Notes: a model not told the origin generated them from the sequence alone. 64,000 nucleotides of DNA from Methanoregula sp. UBA247 (GCA_002495055.1 DADR01000024.1:111547-175546); one strand, 5' to 3'. Positions 26,357 to 35,471 are shown, counted from the stretch's first letter. Program-made: numbers and translations.

Positions 26357-27345
26357 GCTGACAGAGCCTCCAGAAGAAGCCGGTTTTCAGCCGGTGTTCT
26401 GACAGCTACACGAATACAGGTGGGCAATCCAAATGACGTGCAGTCACGTACGAGAATATCATGGTGGAGAAGTCCAGCGCATAACGGTGCTGCATCTCTA
26501 CCGCAATCCACGAGAATAAAATTTGCAGACGATGGATTGCAGTGAAGACCAAGCCGTTCAATCCCTGCAGTGAGCCTTTCGCGTTCCTGTACAATGGCAG
26601 CACGGGATGCAGTCAGCTTATCCATGTGCTTAAACGCCTCCAATGCAAAAGATTCAGCAAAGGCATTTACACTCCATGGAGGTCTGGTGATCTCAATTTT
26701 ATCAATAAGGGCAGGGTCCCCAAATCCGTATCCGAATCGGATACCGGGTATCGAAAAGCTTTTTGTCAGTGAATGCAACACAAAAAGATTCGGATCACGT
26801 ACATCTGCCAGCGTCTGCGTGGGATCAGCCAGTTCTATGAAGGCCTCATCACAGAAAAGCATGCCATTGTGTGATTTCACCCTGCTGAGAAGACTTTTCA
26901 GTTCAGGTTTTTTATACAGAATACCGGTCGGATTATTCGGGTTGCATATAAACAGAACGTCTGCATCATGAGCATTTTTTATCCTGCGTGCCCCAGCAAG
27001 ACGGGCCGATAGTTCGTACTCCCCAAAGGTTGGTGATTCAATAAAAAATTTTTTTCTCTTTCCCTTTAGTGCAACCGAACAGAACACCCGGATAAGCTCG
27101 ATCGATCCATTCCCGACACATATTTCATCAGAATCACGGTGAAAAGTACGTGCGATTCGATCTTTAAGCGCAAAATACGTGTCATCAGGGTAATAGGTCA
27201 GATATGCAGGGTCACAATTCCAATTAAACTGAGGGGGGAAGGGATTGGTGCTCGCGCTGAAATCCATGACATTTTTCTTGGATTTTTCACGCTGTCGCTT
27301 TCCGGTGCCGCCATGAATATCGCGTTTTGGAAAGAAAATTACCAT
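26344..27345 (-). CDS. cobD: Threonine-phosphate decarboxylase (CobD)
   Basis: A 333-residue fold-type I PLP enzyme that makes (R)-1-amino-2-propanol phosphate for the cobalamin nucleotide loop. HGGTG near the N-terminus, DFSASTNPFPP, YYPDDTYFALKDRIA, NPNNPTG, CDEAFIEL and the PLP lysine in SLTKSFSIPGIRFGYG are visible. Histidinol-phosphate aminotransferase has a similar fold; the HGG start and the overlap with cobY favour CobD. An AGGA lies six bases before the ATG. Confidence 0.9.
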   Translation of the reverse strand: MVIFFPKRDIHGGTGKRQREKSKKNVMDFSASTNPFPPQFNWNCDPAYLTYYPDDTYFALKDRIARTFHRDSDEICVGNGSIELIRVFCSVALKGKRKKFFIESPTFGEYELSARLAGARRIKNAHDADVLFICNPNNPTGILYKKPELKSLLSRVKSHNGMLFCDEAFIELADPTQTLADVRDPNLFVLHSLTKSFSIPGIRFGYGFGDPALIDKIEITRPPWSVNAFAESFALEAFKHMDKLTASRAAIVQERERLTAGIERLGLHCNPSSANFILVDCGRDAAPLCAGLLHHDILVRDCTSFGLPTCIRVAVRTPAENRLLLEALSACVR

Positions 27346-27426
27346 AAATAATCCTTTTTTTCCTGAAATACTTGGATTGGCTGTCTAAAATATGTTTTGA
27401 GCTGGATATCCTAACAAAGAAGAAGA

Positions 27427-27435
27427 TTTTTATAC
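27427..27435 (+). promoter_or_regulatory. TATA-like element of the RHH-ftsZ operon
   Basis: TTTTTATAC lies about 110 bases upstream of the RHH start. It predicts a transcript start near 27455-27460, so the repeats at 27467-27526 would sit just downstream of transcription start. Confidence 0.5.
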
Positions 27436-27466
27436 ATGCATAGTTAATTTTTGATCATCTGGTTAA

Positions 27467-27526
27467 GTCAGACACAAAGGTTCTCTTTGTCAGACATATG
27501 AATGACAAATGACAGACATATGTCAG
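27467..27526. promoter_or_regulatory. Operator-like repeat array upstream of the RHH gene
   Basis: Three related copies occur: GTCAGACA at 27467-27474, GTCAGACATATG at 27489-27500 and ACAGACATATG at 27512-27522. The last extends to the dyad GACATATGTC. An ACAAAG/CTTTGT dyad spans the first gap. Short dyads spaced roughly two helical turns apart are typical of ribbon-helix-helix binding sites, so autoregulation by the adjacent RHH protein is likely but inferred. Confidence 0.6.
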
Positions 27527-27543
27527 AAATGTGAGATACAATC

Positions 27544-27723
27544 ATGATGCAAAGGATCACGCTCCGGTTACCCGAACAGCAAATCAGTCTGCTTGAGCAG
27601 ATGGTGGAAGCAGGGGAATTTCCCAATGTATCAGAAGCGGTCCGGGCAGCCGTCCGTGAACTTATTGAAAAGCGTTCAAATCGTGTTCTGAAGGATATCG
27701 ACCAGGTTTCATTCAAGGTATGA
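27544..27723 (+). CDS. Ribbon-helix-helix (CopG/CdrS-like) transcription regulator
   Basis: A 59-residue RHH protein: the beta strand MQRITLRLPEQQ, then two helices ending in the conserved turn FPNVSEAVRAAVRELIEK. RHH dimers bind short DNA dyads with the strand. It lies 10 bases before the FtsZ2-like gene, the arrangement of the haloarchaeal CdrS-ftsZ2 operon, where CdrS regulates cell division. The size matches CdrS (short form). Candidate operators lie at 27467-27526. CdrS function in this organism is an inference from gene order and family. Confidence 0.85.
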   Translation: MMQRITLRLPEQQISLLEQMVEAGEFPNVSEAVRAAVRELIEKRSNRVLKDIDQVSFKV

Positions 27724-27733
27724 GAGGGTTAAT

Positions 27734-28900
27734 ATGCAGAGTATTATAAATGATGCGTTAAAAAACGCCGAACTTGAAAAAGAGCTGAACAAACAAAGTT
27801 CAGCCAATGTAGTGGAAGATGATTTTGTCGGACAACCAAGAATCGTTATTGTTGGTTGCGGGGGTGCTGGCAACAATACCGTGAACCGTATCCACCATAT
27901 GGGTGTCTCCGGTGCGGAAACTATTGCCATCAACACAGATAAGCAGCACCTGGATATGATCCAGGCGGATAAACGCATACTCATCGGCAAGTCCCTCACC
28001 AAAGGTCTCGGGGCTGGTGGATATCCCGATGTCGGCAAGCGCGCGGCCGAGATGGCACGTCCGACACTTGAAGCTGTTCTTGAATCGGCAGACCTGGTAT
28101 TCATCACAGCAGGTATGGGAGGAGGTACTGGTACCGGTTCCGCACCAGTCGTTGCATCGATCGCAAAGGAGCAGGGTGCAATTGTTGTCGGTATGGTAAG
28201 TTACCCGTTCCAGGTTGAAAAGGCCCGCCTTATCCGTGCTGAAGAAGGTCTTGAAGCTCTTGCATCCGCTTCAGATTCAGTCATTGTCCTGGATAATAAC
28301 CGTTTGAAGAATTTCGTACCGAACCTGCCGCTGGGTCAGGCATTTTCTGTAATGGATCAACTCATCGGTGAAACCGTTAAGGGTATTTCAGAGACAATCA
28401 CCGAACCATCACTCATCAACATCGACTACGCTGATGTGCGGGCAATTATGTCAAAAGGCGGAGTCGCTGTCATGCTTGTTGGTGAGAGCAAACAGCAGAA
28501 CAAAGCAGAAAGTGTTGTTCGTGAGTGCCTGAGCAACCCGATGCTTGACATCGACTACCGTGGCGCTACCGGCAGCCTGATCCATATCACCGGAGGTACT
28601 GATCTTACGCTCCAGGATGCAGAAGAAGTGGCAACTTCACTCACCTATGAGCTTGATCCTCACGCAGATGTAATCTGGGGTGCCCGTGTAAGGAACGATA
28701 TGGAAGGCAAGATTCGTGTACTCGCAATTATGACCGGTGTCAAGAGCGCGCAGATTCTTGGTACCCGCCAGTCCTATAAAACGATGATTGCAGATATCGA
28801 GCATAAACGATCGAACCCGAAAGCGGTTGAGATGCCCCAGAACCGAAGGAGCAGCAGGGACCAGCCAAGTGGCGGCGGTCCGATTGACTGGGTCGGTTAA
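27734..28900 (+). CDS. ftsZ: Cell division GTPase FtsZ (FtsZ2-like)
   Basis: A 388-residue tubulin-like GTPase that polymerises into the division ring. Nucleotide-binding motifs are VGCGGAGNNTVNR (from residue 40), the tubulin signature GGGTGTG (129-135) and a VLDNNRLKNFVPNLPLGQAF stretch. From memory, GAGNNTVNR and DNNRL resemble the archaeal FtsZ2 group more than FtsZ1. The C-terminal tail is short, rich in Arg/Ser/Pro, and ends GGGPIDWVG. A ribosome-binding GAGGG precedes the ATG. It is in an operon with the RHH gene. Confidence 0.95.
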   Translation: MQSIINDALKNAELEKELNKQSSANVVEDDFVGQPRIVIVGCGGAGNNTVNRIHHMGVSGAETIAINTDKQHLDMIQADKRILIGKSLTKGLGAGGYPDVGKRAAEMARPTLEAVLESADLVFITAGMGGGTGTGSAPVVASIAKEQGAIVVGMVSYPFQVEKARLIRAEEGLEALASASDSVIVLDNNRLKNFVPNLPLGQAFSVMDQLIGETVKGISETITEPSLINIDYADVRAIMSKGGVAVMLVGESKQQNKAESVVRECLSNPMLDIDYRGATGSLIHITGGTDLTLQDAEEVATSLTYELDPHADVIWGARVRNDMEGKIRVLAIMTGVKSAQILGTRQSYKTMIADIEHKRSNPKAVEMPQNRRSSRDQPSGGGPIDWVG

Positions 28901-29172
28901 TAGTACACAACGAAAAAATATCTTTAAACGTTCCAGATTAGCAGCCTCCTGAAATAATTCCGGGAATCGCTGGTTATCCGATCAAAGCCAGATCAGGTTG
29001 GTGAAATCGGATCAGTAAAAAGGAGTTAAGGGTACTCCTTAGGACAAACCCCTTTTTGCATTGTTTTTTTATGAATTTCACGCTTAAGCTATTCATAGAT
29101 CTCTGCCAAACTATCACAGCCTCGGTAATTACGGCGAAACGCTTAATAATCCTCCCCACCTTTAAAATATAG
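28901..29172. other. Gene-free stretch with hairpins after ftsZ
   Basis: After the ftsZ stop there is a CCGAT/ATCGG dyad with an inner CCA/TGG, then AAGGAGT/ACTCCTT as a perfect seven-base hairpin near 29021-29041, then a C/T-rich run with TTTTT. This may be the operon terminator or a short structured RNA. A TATA-like TTTAAAATATAG lies near 29161-29172. Confidence 0.45.
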
Positions 29173-29466
29173 AACATTCGGCCTATCCCTCGCTGGGAGA
29201 ATGGGGACTACATCATGTGATCTGGTGTGTCCTGGTATCGGGAGTTGAACATCATGAACAGAGTGTTGAACAAAGACTTCGTTTCGGGGTCTTATCTGAA
29301 TTCTGCGCTGGAATCCTTTTCTGATGTTTTTCTCTCTGCATCCTGCATGCAGAGTTGTACTAGGAGAAGTTCAAAAAGAGTCAATCTTTCACTCATTTTG
29401 GATTATTCTGTTTCCCGTATACAAATCTGCTTCCCATGCCGGGGAATCGATGAGGAGTGGTAACGC
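29173..29466 (+). ncRNA. Hairpin-rich leader or possible small RNA before the coiled-coil gene
   Basis: A TATA-like element (29161-29172) predicts a transcript starting near 29195, about 270 bases before the next gene. Two strong hairpins are visible: AAGACTTCG/CGGGGTCTT at 29273-29293 with a three-base loop (with G-U pairs), and the perfect eight-base CTCTGCAT/ATGCAGAG at 29334-29354. A 78-codon frame here has poor coding character. A structured 5' leader or separate RNA is possible; its identity is unknown. Confidence 0.35.
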
Positions 29467-30327
29467 ATGTTGAATGACCTGATGGAAAAACGAAAGAAGA
29501 TACTCGCCGAGTCTGAAGAACATAAAAACCGACGTAACGAACTTAATTCCTCCGCAAGCAAGTTCGCCCGTGAACGCAACACACTCAACAACCAGACACG
29601 GGAGTTCGTGGAAGAGGCACAAAAAAATAAAGATCTCCGGGATAAATATAACCAGGATGTCCTTGACTTAAAAGCGCAGCGTAATGATTTTAATGATAAG
29701 GCAAATGTTCTGTTTGAAGAGATCGAAGAGTTCAAAAAAGAGCATGGTACACTGAAGAACCGGGGAATCAAAGAACTCCAGAAGCAGATTGAGCACATGG
29801 AGTACCGGCAGCAAACCGAAGTCTTCACCACGGATAAAGAACGCGAGCTGATTGAAAAAATTAAACAGATGATGGCACAGGTGCGGGGACAGGAAGCCGA
29901 GCTTGAGCAGAATAAGGAGATGCGCACTAAGATTACCGAGGCTCGTGATTTTCGGAAACTCGCATCTGACCTTCACGCGAAGGTGACAGAGTTTGCTGAA
30001 CTAGCCCAGAAACACCATGATCTCATGGTTGAGTCTTACAGAAAAGCAGATAAGTCACGCGAAGCAGCGGATGCTGCACATAAGAGTTTTGTCGAGTCCC
30101 AGGAATCAGCGGATTCCGAACATAAGTTCTTTATTACCTGCCAGAAAGAACTTCGCGATTATGATAAGGTCATTTCCGGTCTTCGCAAGAAGACAAAGAA
30201 GGTAAAAGTAACAAAAGAACAAAAAGCGGTTCGAAAAGAGGCAGAGAGTCTCTTTAAGAATTTCAGGGCCGGAGAAAAACTCACAACTGATGATATATTG
30301 CTCCTCCAGCGCTCAAAACTTATCTAA
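29467..30327 (+). CDS. Archaeal coiled-coil protein
   Basis: A 286-residue protein that is almost entirely charged coiled coil (for example EKRKKILAESEEHKNRRNEL and KLASDLHAKVTEFAELAQKH), with a short C-terminal region ending DDILLLQRSKLI. Such proteins are widespread in euryarchaeota without a proven role. No signal peptide or membrane segment is present, so it is cytoplasmic. GAGGAG lies upstream of the ATG. It follows the ftsZ operon, but the long leader suggests separate expression. Confidence 0.8.
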   Translation: MLNDLMEKRKKILAESEEHKNRRNELNSSASKFARERNTLNNQTREFVEEAQKNKDLRDKYNQDVLDLKAQRNDFNDKANVLFEEIEEFKKEHGTLKNRGIKELQKQIEHMEYRQQTEVFTTDKERELIEKIKQMMAQVRGQEAELEQNKEMRTKITEARDFRKLASDLHAKVTEFAELAQKHHDLMVESYRKADKSREAADAAHKSFVESQESADSEHKFFITCQKELRDYDKVISGLRKKTKKVKVTKEQKAVRKEAESLFKNFRAGEKLTTDDILLLQRSKLI

Positions 30328-30508
30328 TCCTTTTTTACCGTCAGTAATATTGTGGGTATCCTATTATTTGGTGTTTTGTAACAATTTGGACTGCCTATTT
30401 ACCTTTCACCGGGTCTTCCATCTCATTTTATAGGTTCATTTCGCCTTCTGTTAGATGATCTCGTAGTCTGTGGATGTAACTATATTCCATTGAAATTAAA
30501 ACACCATT

Positions 30509-30766
30509 ATGTCTGATAATTATCCTCTGCGGTTTTCTGAGGCAATAGCATATTTACTCTGCATCGTAGTTTCAACCGCTATGATTTGGCTTCTTTTATT
30601 ATCAATCTTCGAACAGTGCGATCCGTGCACCAAAAAAATGGGGGAGTATGTATTTCTCCTGGCATTTTGTTTGATAATTGCTTATTCGAAGATCAGACTT
30701 TTGTATATACTATTTCCGGCAAGAGTGGAAAAATGCCGTATTTGTTCATTAATTTCCAAAAAATAA
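30509..30766 (+). CDS. Small two-helix membrane protein, unknown
   Basis: An 85-residue protein with two hydrophobic segments (around AIAYLLCIVVSTAMIWLLLL and EYVFLLAFCLIIAYS), cysteines between them (EQCDPC) and a C-terminal CRIC. The family is not recognised. No good ribosome-binding site precedes ATG 30509, so the gene call is tentative. Confidence 0.4.
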   Translation: MSDNYPLRFSEAIAYLLCIVVSTAMIWLLLLSIFEQCDPCTKKMGEYVFLLAFCLIIAYSKIRLLYILFPARVEKCRICSLISKK

Positions 30767-30879
30767 GTGAAAGTTATTCACCATGCCATCCCCTAAAAGA
30801 CCCAATCAAACGTGCAGAATTTGGGTTTATTGAAAAACAACTATCTTTTATTCCTTAAAATGTTTAAAAAGTGAATGAA

Positions 30880-31611
30880 TTATGGATATATTTTTAGAAG
30901 ACCGGTTATATCAGGGAGTTCCAAGACTCGTTTTCCAGTATCTCCCTCAGTTGAGTAGCCATACATGGTAACCGTGTTGCACGATTCGGTATAGATGTCA
31001 CTAAGACCTAAGGTATGTCCAATTTCATGGGTTGCTATATTTTGAAGATCCATAACTCCAGGATGTACCGTTGCATCACCCCAGACAAAGTCAGTATCAA
31101 ATAAAATATCGCTTTCAACAGCAATTTTGGTTCCTCGGGTATATCACGTCCCAGTAACCGCTATTACTCCATCCTTTTGATAATTTCCATAGGATATGGA
31201 ATTTATACCATCGCTATATCCACCCCACGGATATGTTCCGACACCGGGGGTTGTGAATAAATTCCCCTTTGTTGCAGAATCCCATGTTCCCATGGAAGTA
31301 GTTATTGCTTGAGTAAGGGCTCGGTCATTGGGAATAGTATATTGAATAAGGCTGGACCATTTCCATCCCGCTAATTTATAACAGGAAGCAGTCTTGGCAG
31401 GCGGTTTGCCCTGGTTTGGTCGTGTCGCGTAGTCAATATGAGTAACTTTAACAAGCCCTACATCTTTCCCGGTCCCATACTCAACAATCATTGTGGGCTT
31501 ATTTCCATTATCTGCGTTGTCGTTTGCGAATACAGAATACGCTGCAACTGGTACGATACAACCCAGCATGAATACAACTATTCCGCATAGGATTATTTTT
31601 TCAATTCTCAT
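30880..31611 (-). pseudogene. Matrixin-type zinc metalloprotease interrupted by an in-frame TGA
   Basis: One frame runs from ATG 31611 to TAA 30880 with a single TGA at 31144-31146. Before it come a signal peptide (RIEKIILCGIVVFMLGC, ending PVAAYS), WKWSSLIQYTIP and GDGV-like GYSDGINSISYGNYQKDGVIAVTGT. After it the frame continues with YTRGTKIAVESDILFDTDF and the zinc site HEIGHTLGLSD, then VTMYGYSTEGDTGKR. HExxHxxGL is diagnostic for matrixin-like (M10) peptidases. The TGA sits where relatives typically have Trp (TGG), so one base change explains it. Both halves otherwise look intact, so the mutation is recent, or it is a sequencing error or read through. Confidence 0.8.
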
Positions 31612-31620
31612 AAGGCACAT

Positions 31621-31911
31621 CCCAAAATGCTAAAACACGTGATAAATCTCATTGAACAATAAAAAAGTATGTATTGCACCGATGCCTCGCGAAGGTCATA
31701 TTCGCGTTCTGTTGGCAGATCTCAAGGGAGGGGGTACTTCCCGTGTGGCAAGCGAGGAGAGGGATAGCCTACGTCACAATTATAAGGGTAATCTGCTAAT
31801 CATTTACCCAAGGTTCTCTCTTATGCGCGATCGAAAGGAGATTGCTAAACGGAGCCCGTATAAGAGAAATTGGTCTTTAAAGTTGCAGTGTGCGGGGAGT
31901 TTATACTAATA
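31621..31911. other. Gene-free divergent spacer with a hairpin
   Basis: DNA between the broken protease (minus) and the DUF373 gene (plus). A GGGTAAT/ATTTACCC hairpin lies near 31785-31808. No coding frame is supported. GGGGAG near 31893 may contribute to DUF373 translation. Confidence 0.4.
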
Positions 31912-33039
31912 ATGTCTCTGGGTCGAACATTAGTACTAAGTGTTGATAGGGACGATGATATCGGGTGGAAAGCAAACATCGAAAGCCCGGCCATCGGTCG
32001 TGCAGCGTGTCTGAAAGCTGCAAATACTTTAGCTCTTGTCGATCCCGAAGATTCTGATGTCAATGCAATTTTTTCAGCAGTTAAAATTTTCGATGAACTG
32101 ACCGCAAATGGTGAAGAGACTGCTATTGCATTGGTTGCCGGAAATCATCTCCATATGATTGAAGGAGATCGCAGGATCGCAACTTCACTCGAGCAGGTAA
32201 TTAATGAAACTCAGGCAACCAATTGTATTCTTGTTACGGATGGCGCGGAAGATGAGTACGTTATTCCCATCATACAGTCAAAAATTCCGGTTTCCAGCAT
32301 CCGCAGGGTAATCGTTAACCAGATGCCGAATCTTGAAGGTACCTATTATATTCTGAAAAAATTCCTCGATGACCCGAAAGTATCCCGCATGGTATTCATC
32401 CCGCTCGGACTTGCAATGATGCTCTATGCCACTGCATATCTCCTCGATTACCCGGGTATTGCAACGATTATCGTGGTCGGTGTAATCGGATGTTATATGC
32501 TCTATAAAGGATTCGGTTTTGATGAAATTGTGCATGGTATTATTGATGCTCTCCGCATCTCACTTTCACGAGGACGATTTTCATTTGTCACCTATACGAT
32601 AACGATCCTTCTTATTATTATTGGATTTACCCAGGGCTTCCTCCCCGTACTGATGTATTATTCGACAGATTTCGGAATAATCCATTATCTGATGTTGTTT
32701 ATCTTTGGTGGGATAGGGTGGCTGATAGCGGCCGGGCTCGTCATGTCAATCGGTATTATTATCGATGTGTACATGAATGAGCGGGAAAACCTGGGCAAAG
32801 TAATTGTTTTTCCGTTTTTTATCACGGCAATTGGATTCATTCTTTATTGCGCAAGCCTCTCTATCCTGCCGGTGCAGGATATCCCGAATTTTCCTATCAC
32901 ACCGGCCGGAGTAGCGGTCCAGGTGCTCTATTTTGCGATCTTTGGAATTATCTCCGCGATTATTGGTATGATCCTCCAGTTCTTTGTCAATAAGAAAATT
33001 TCCGAACTTCGCGAGCAGGAAATTATTGAAGTCATGTAA
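31912..33039 (+). CDS. DUF373 family membrane protein
   Basis: A protein of about 375 residues. A cytoplasmic N-terminal domain (TLVLSVDRDDDIGWKA, AIGRAACLKAANTLALVDPEDSDVN, ALVAGNH) is followed by five or six membrane segments from about residue 165. The N-terminal signature is the DUF373 hallmark of archaea; no function is established. The start is ATG 31912, since the longer frame adds an unconserved stretch. A long T-run follows the stop. Confidence 0.9.
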   Translation: MSLGRTLVLSVDRDDDIGWKANIESPAIGRAACLKAANTLALVDPEDSDVNAIFSAVKIFDELTANGEETAIALVAGNHLHMIEGDRRIATSLEQVINETQATNCILVTDGAEDEYVIPIIQSKIPVSSIRRVIVNQMPNLEGTYYILKKFLDDPKVSRMVFIPLGLAMMLYATAYLLDYPGIATIIVVGVIGCYMLYKGFGFDEIVHGIIDALRISLSRGRFSFVTYTITILLIIIGFTQGFLPVLMYYSTDFGIIHYLMLFIFGGIGWLIAAGLVMSIGIIIDVYMNERENLGKVIVFPFFITAIGFILYCASLSILPVQDIPNFPITPAGVAVQVLYFAIFGIISAIIGMILQFFVNKKISELREQEIIEVM

Positions 33040-33049
33040 AAAAATCCTG

Positions 33050-33065
33050 TTTTTTTGTTTTTTTT
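33050..33065 (+). terminator. Oligo-T terminator after DUF373
   Basis: Seven T, one G and eight T begin 11 bases after the DUF373 stop. Such T-runs act as archaeal intrinsic terminators without needing a stem. Confidence 0.6.
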
Positions 33066-33279
33066 GGCAGAAAAAGAAAAAAGCGGGGAGTGAGATAGAA
33101 AAATTGGTTGAGCTTTTTTGGTAAACCAGATGCGGAGGGACAGTCTGCGCAGATTTATAAAAAAAACAGGAGCAGTGTACCTTTTTTTATAAGAGGATCT
33201 CAGCTCAAAACCGAGGGTGAAAAAAGCACACCATTATGGCACTGCAATCAGAAGAAAAAATGAGGAGGGGATTAAATGT

Positions 33280-33798
33280 TCACCGCGATCTTCTTTCCGA
33301 AATCTCATTCTTTTTTATATCGGAAGGTTCCTCACGGGCATTGGATGCAAAATATCCCATCCCACTGGGAAACTCCTTGGTCATCGTGAAGTTCCGGCTT
33401 ACCTGGGGAGACCGGACGGAAAGCTTTGGAACCTCGACATTGAATGCGTGTGACGGGTACCAGTAAATCCCATCACCGTACGAGAACGCTGCATCTTCTA
33501 CGGTAAAATCGGCACTGGAAAGATCGATTCGCTTTATGCGGGCGTTTTCATAATTGAGAATTTTCATTAATTTGTTCTTTAGATCCTGTTTACCCAGTAA
33601 AAAAAAGATAAAACGGGTGCCTTCATCGACCTTATAATTCACATGTATGATAGCACTCCCGTTGTCGAGTTGGATCTGGATATCCTTTACCGTGATATAG
33701 CTGTAGCGATCTTCACTCGCAGCCATAACAGGAACTGCCGTACTGAGCGTGAGAAGGAACATCAGCACGACAATATAACATCGCATAGTTGAGTACAT
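33280..33798 (-). CDS. Exported protein of unknown function
   Basis: A 172-residue protein with a signal peptide (RCYIVVLMFLLTLSTAVPVMA) and a beta-rich domain (YSYITVKDIQIQLDNGSAIIHV, DEGTRFIFFLLG). The last 20 residues (EEPSDIKKNEISERRSR) are highly charged and look unlike a natural end, so the 3' part may be shifted or truncated. The frame downstream gives no clear continuation. An ATG at 33786 is an alternative start. Confidence 0.6.
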   Translation of the reverse strand: MYSTMRCYIVVLMFLLTLSTAVPVMAASEDRYSYITVKDIQIQLDNGSAIIHVNYKVDEGTRFIFFLLGKQDLKNKLMKILNYENARIKRIDLSSADFTVEDAAFSYGDGIYWYPSHAFNVEVPKLSVRSPQVSRNFTMTKEFPSGMGYFASNAREEPSDIKKNEISERRSR

Positions 33799-33891
33799 TC
33801 GTGAATTCCATTTATATTTTTTTGGGTAAAAACAGATAATTATTTATGGTATTTCCTGTATCCGTACCTGAAATCCATTTTAAAAAAAGGA

Positions 33892-34173
33892 TTATTTGTG
33901 ATAGACCAGAACAATTTCAATCGAAGACACATTCGTCTTTCCTGAATCGGTATCGATAATCTCGGTTGATGTAATAATCTCTTTCTTTGTCACACCTTCC
34001 AAGAACCGATTGAGTGCAATCTCTACGGTATCCACCGCACGGGAAATTGCCTTGCCTCTTGCCTTAATTGCCACCTCTTCTGCGCCATTGTTAAACTGCG
34101 TAATGACAGCCAGTACATAGTTCATTACCGGCTTATTGCCTACGAATACTGTGTTCTCTCTTGGCTGCTGCAT
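33892..34173 (-). CDS. albA: DNA/RNA-binding chromatin protein Alba
   Basis: A 93-residue Alba protein. It begins with NTVFVGNKPVMNYVLAV and has the GAEEVAIKARGKAISRAVDTVEIALNRF core that forms the nucleic-acid-binding dimer. Alba compacts DNA and binds RNA in many archaea. It follows asd by 13 bases on the same strand and is probably co-transcribed. The lysine of the Sso10b K16 acetylation site is represented by the Lys in VGNKPVMNY. Confidence 0.95.
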   Translation of the reverse strand: MQQPRENTVFVGNKPVMNYVLAVITQFNNGAEEVAIKARGKAISRAVDTVEIALNRFLEGVTKKEIITSTEIIDTDSGKTNVSSIEIVLVYHK

Positions 34174-34186
34174 CGTAAATCTCCTT

Positions 34187-35206
34187 TTAGAGATATTTCT
34201 TCTTGGTAATCAGTTCTGCATTCAGTACACTTGCACCCGCGGCACCGCGAATAGTATTATGCCCCATAGCAACAAAGCGTATCCCTTCCCGGAGCCTGCC
34301 TACAGATACGGTCATTCCTTTGCCCCGCATCCGGTCCAGACGAGGTTGCGGTCGGTCCTTTTCTTCGTCAAAGAAGTGGACGGATTCTTCAGGTTGGGTC
34401 GGAAGGCCTTTAATCGGGGGTTTATAATCGTAAAAAGCCCTCTTTAGTTCTTCCACGGGTTCTTTAATATCGACCCATACTGCCATAGTATGACCATCGA
34501 TCACGGGAACCCGGTGACAGCTTGCACTTACTTTAAATGCAGCATTCGCGATCTTGTTGCCCTTCAGTGACCCCATTATCTTGAGCGTTTCGGTCTCCAT
34601 TTTCTCTTCTTCCTGACCTATATAAGGGACGACATTGTCATAGATTGTCATCGCTGCAACCCCGGCAAACCCGGCGCCTGATATTGCCTGCATCGTTGCG
34701 ACCCTGATATCAGAAAATTTGAATTTTTTCAAAGGGGCAAGGGCGGTCACCATTACAATCGTGGAACAGTTGGGATTGGTCACGATAAATCCGTCCCTTC
34801 CGGAATCACGCTGGACATCAATAAGGCCAAGATGCTCAGGGTTTACTTCCGGTACAACAAGTGGTATGTCGGGCTCCATGCGATGGGAACTCGCATTGCT
34901 GCAGACTGCAATCCCTGCATCAGCAAATTCATTTTCGACATGAGCTGCAATCTCTGCAGGAAGAGCAGAAAAGACTAAATCAACACCCTTCATCGCTTTG
35001 GGTGATGTGGATGTAACTTTAATTTTTCCAATCTTTTCAGGAAATGGCGTGTCAAGACGCCAGTTCACAATCTTCCCGTAAGGCTGTCCCGCACTGCGAT
35101 CAGAAGCGGCAAGCATCGAAAGATTGAACCACGGATGATCCGCTAATAGTTCAACAAATCGCTGACCAACCGCACCCGTAGCTCCGAGCACTCCAACATT
35201 GATCAT
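34187..35206 (-). CDS. asd: Aspartate-semialdehyde dehydrogenase
   Basis: A 339-residue NADP-dependent dehydrogenase making aspartate semialdehyde for lysine, threonine and methionine synthesis. GVLGATGAVGQRFVELL is the nucleotide loop, VTNPNCSTIVMV holds the catalytic Cys, and SCHRVPVIDGHT carries the catalytic His and substrate-binding residues. The sequence is of the archaeal/fungal Asd type. It is followed by Alba and is near dapB/dapA, which use its product. Confidence 0.96.
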   Translation of the reverse strand: MINVGVLGATGAVGQRFVELLADHPWFNLSMLAASDRSAGQPYGKIVNWRLDTPFPEKIGKIKVTSTSPKAMKGVDLVFSALPAEIAAHVENEFADAGIAVCSNASSHRMEPDIPLVVPEVNPEHLGLIDVQRDSGRDGFIVTNPNCSTIVMVTALAPLKKFKFSDIRVATMQAISGAGFAGVAAMTIYDNVVPYIGQEEEKMETETLKIMGSLKGNKIANAAFKVSASCHRVPVIDGHTMAVWVDIKEPVEELKRAFYDYKPPIKGLPTQPEESVHFFDEEKDRPQPRLDRMRGKGMTVSVGRLREGIRFVAMGHNTIRGAAGASVLNAELITKKKYL

Positions 35207-35471
35207 GTGTGTCAGGTCCTGTATGTACTATGTCCCGTTGAAATCTGGCGGGTTATTAAATCCCATTTCACCTGTGATGATAAAAACGTTGTTTTTTACA
35301 TTTTCATGCTCATCGTAATTAATATCGGTATCAGGAAAATTAATAATCCGGAACTATTGTTTAAAACTCACAAGCAACGACATACTCAGGATATTTATAT
35401 TAAATAGGGGGGCGGTAATTACCAGGATATCCCCCAAAAAGTCTGAAAAAAAAGGTATTCTTGACCCAGCT

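Noticed and set aside
29227..29463. 78-codon plus-strand frame before the coiled-coil gene
   Set aside because: The interval is better explained by strong hairpins; the frame has low coding character and no motif.
33280..33798. Frameshift in the exported protein
   Set aside because: The charged C-terminus is suspicious, but the other frames give no clear continuation, so it is kept as an intact gene with a caution.
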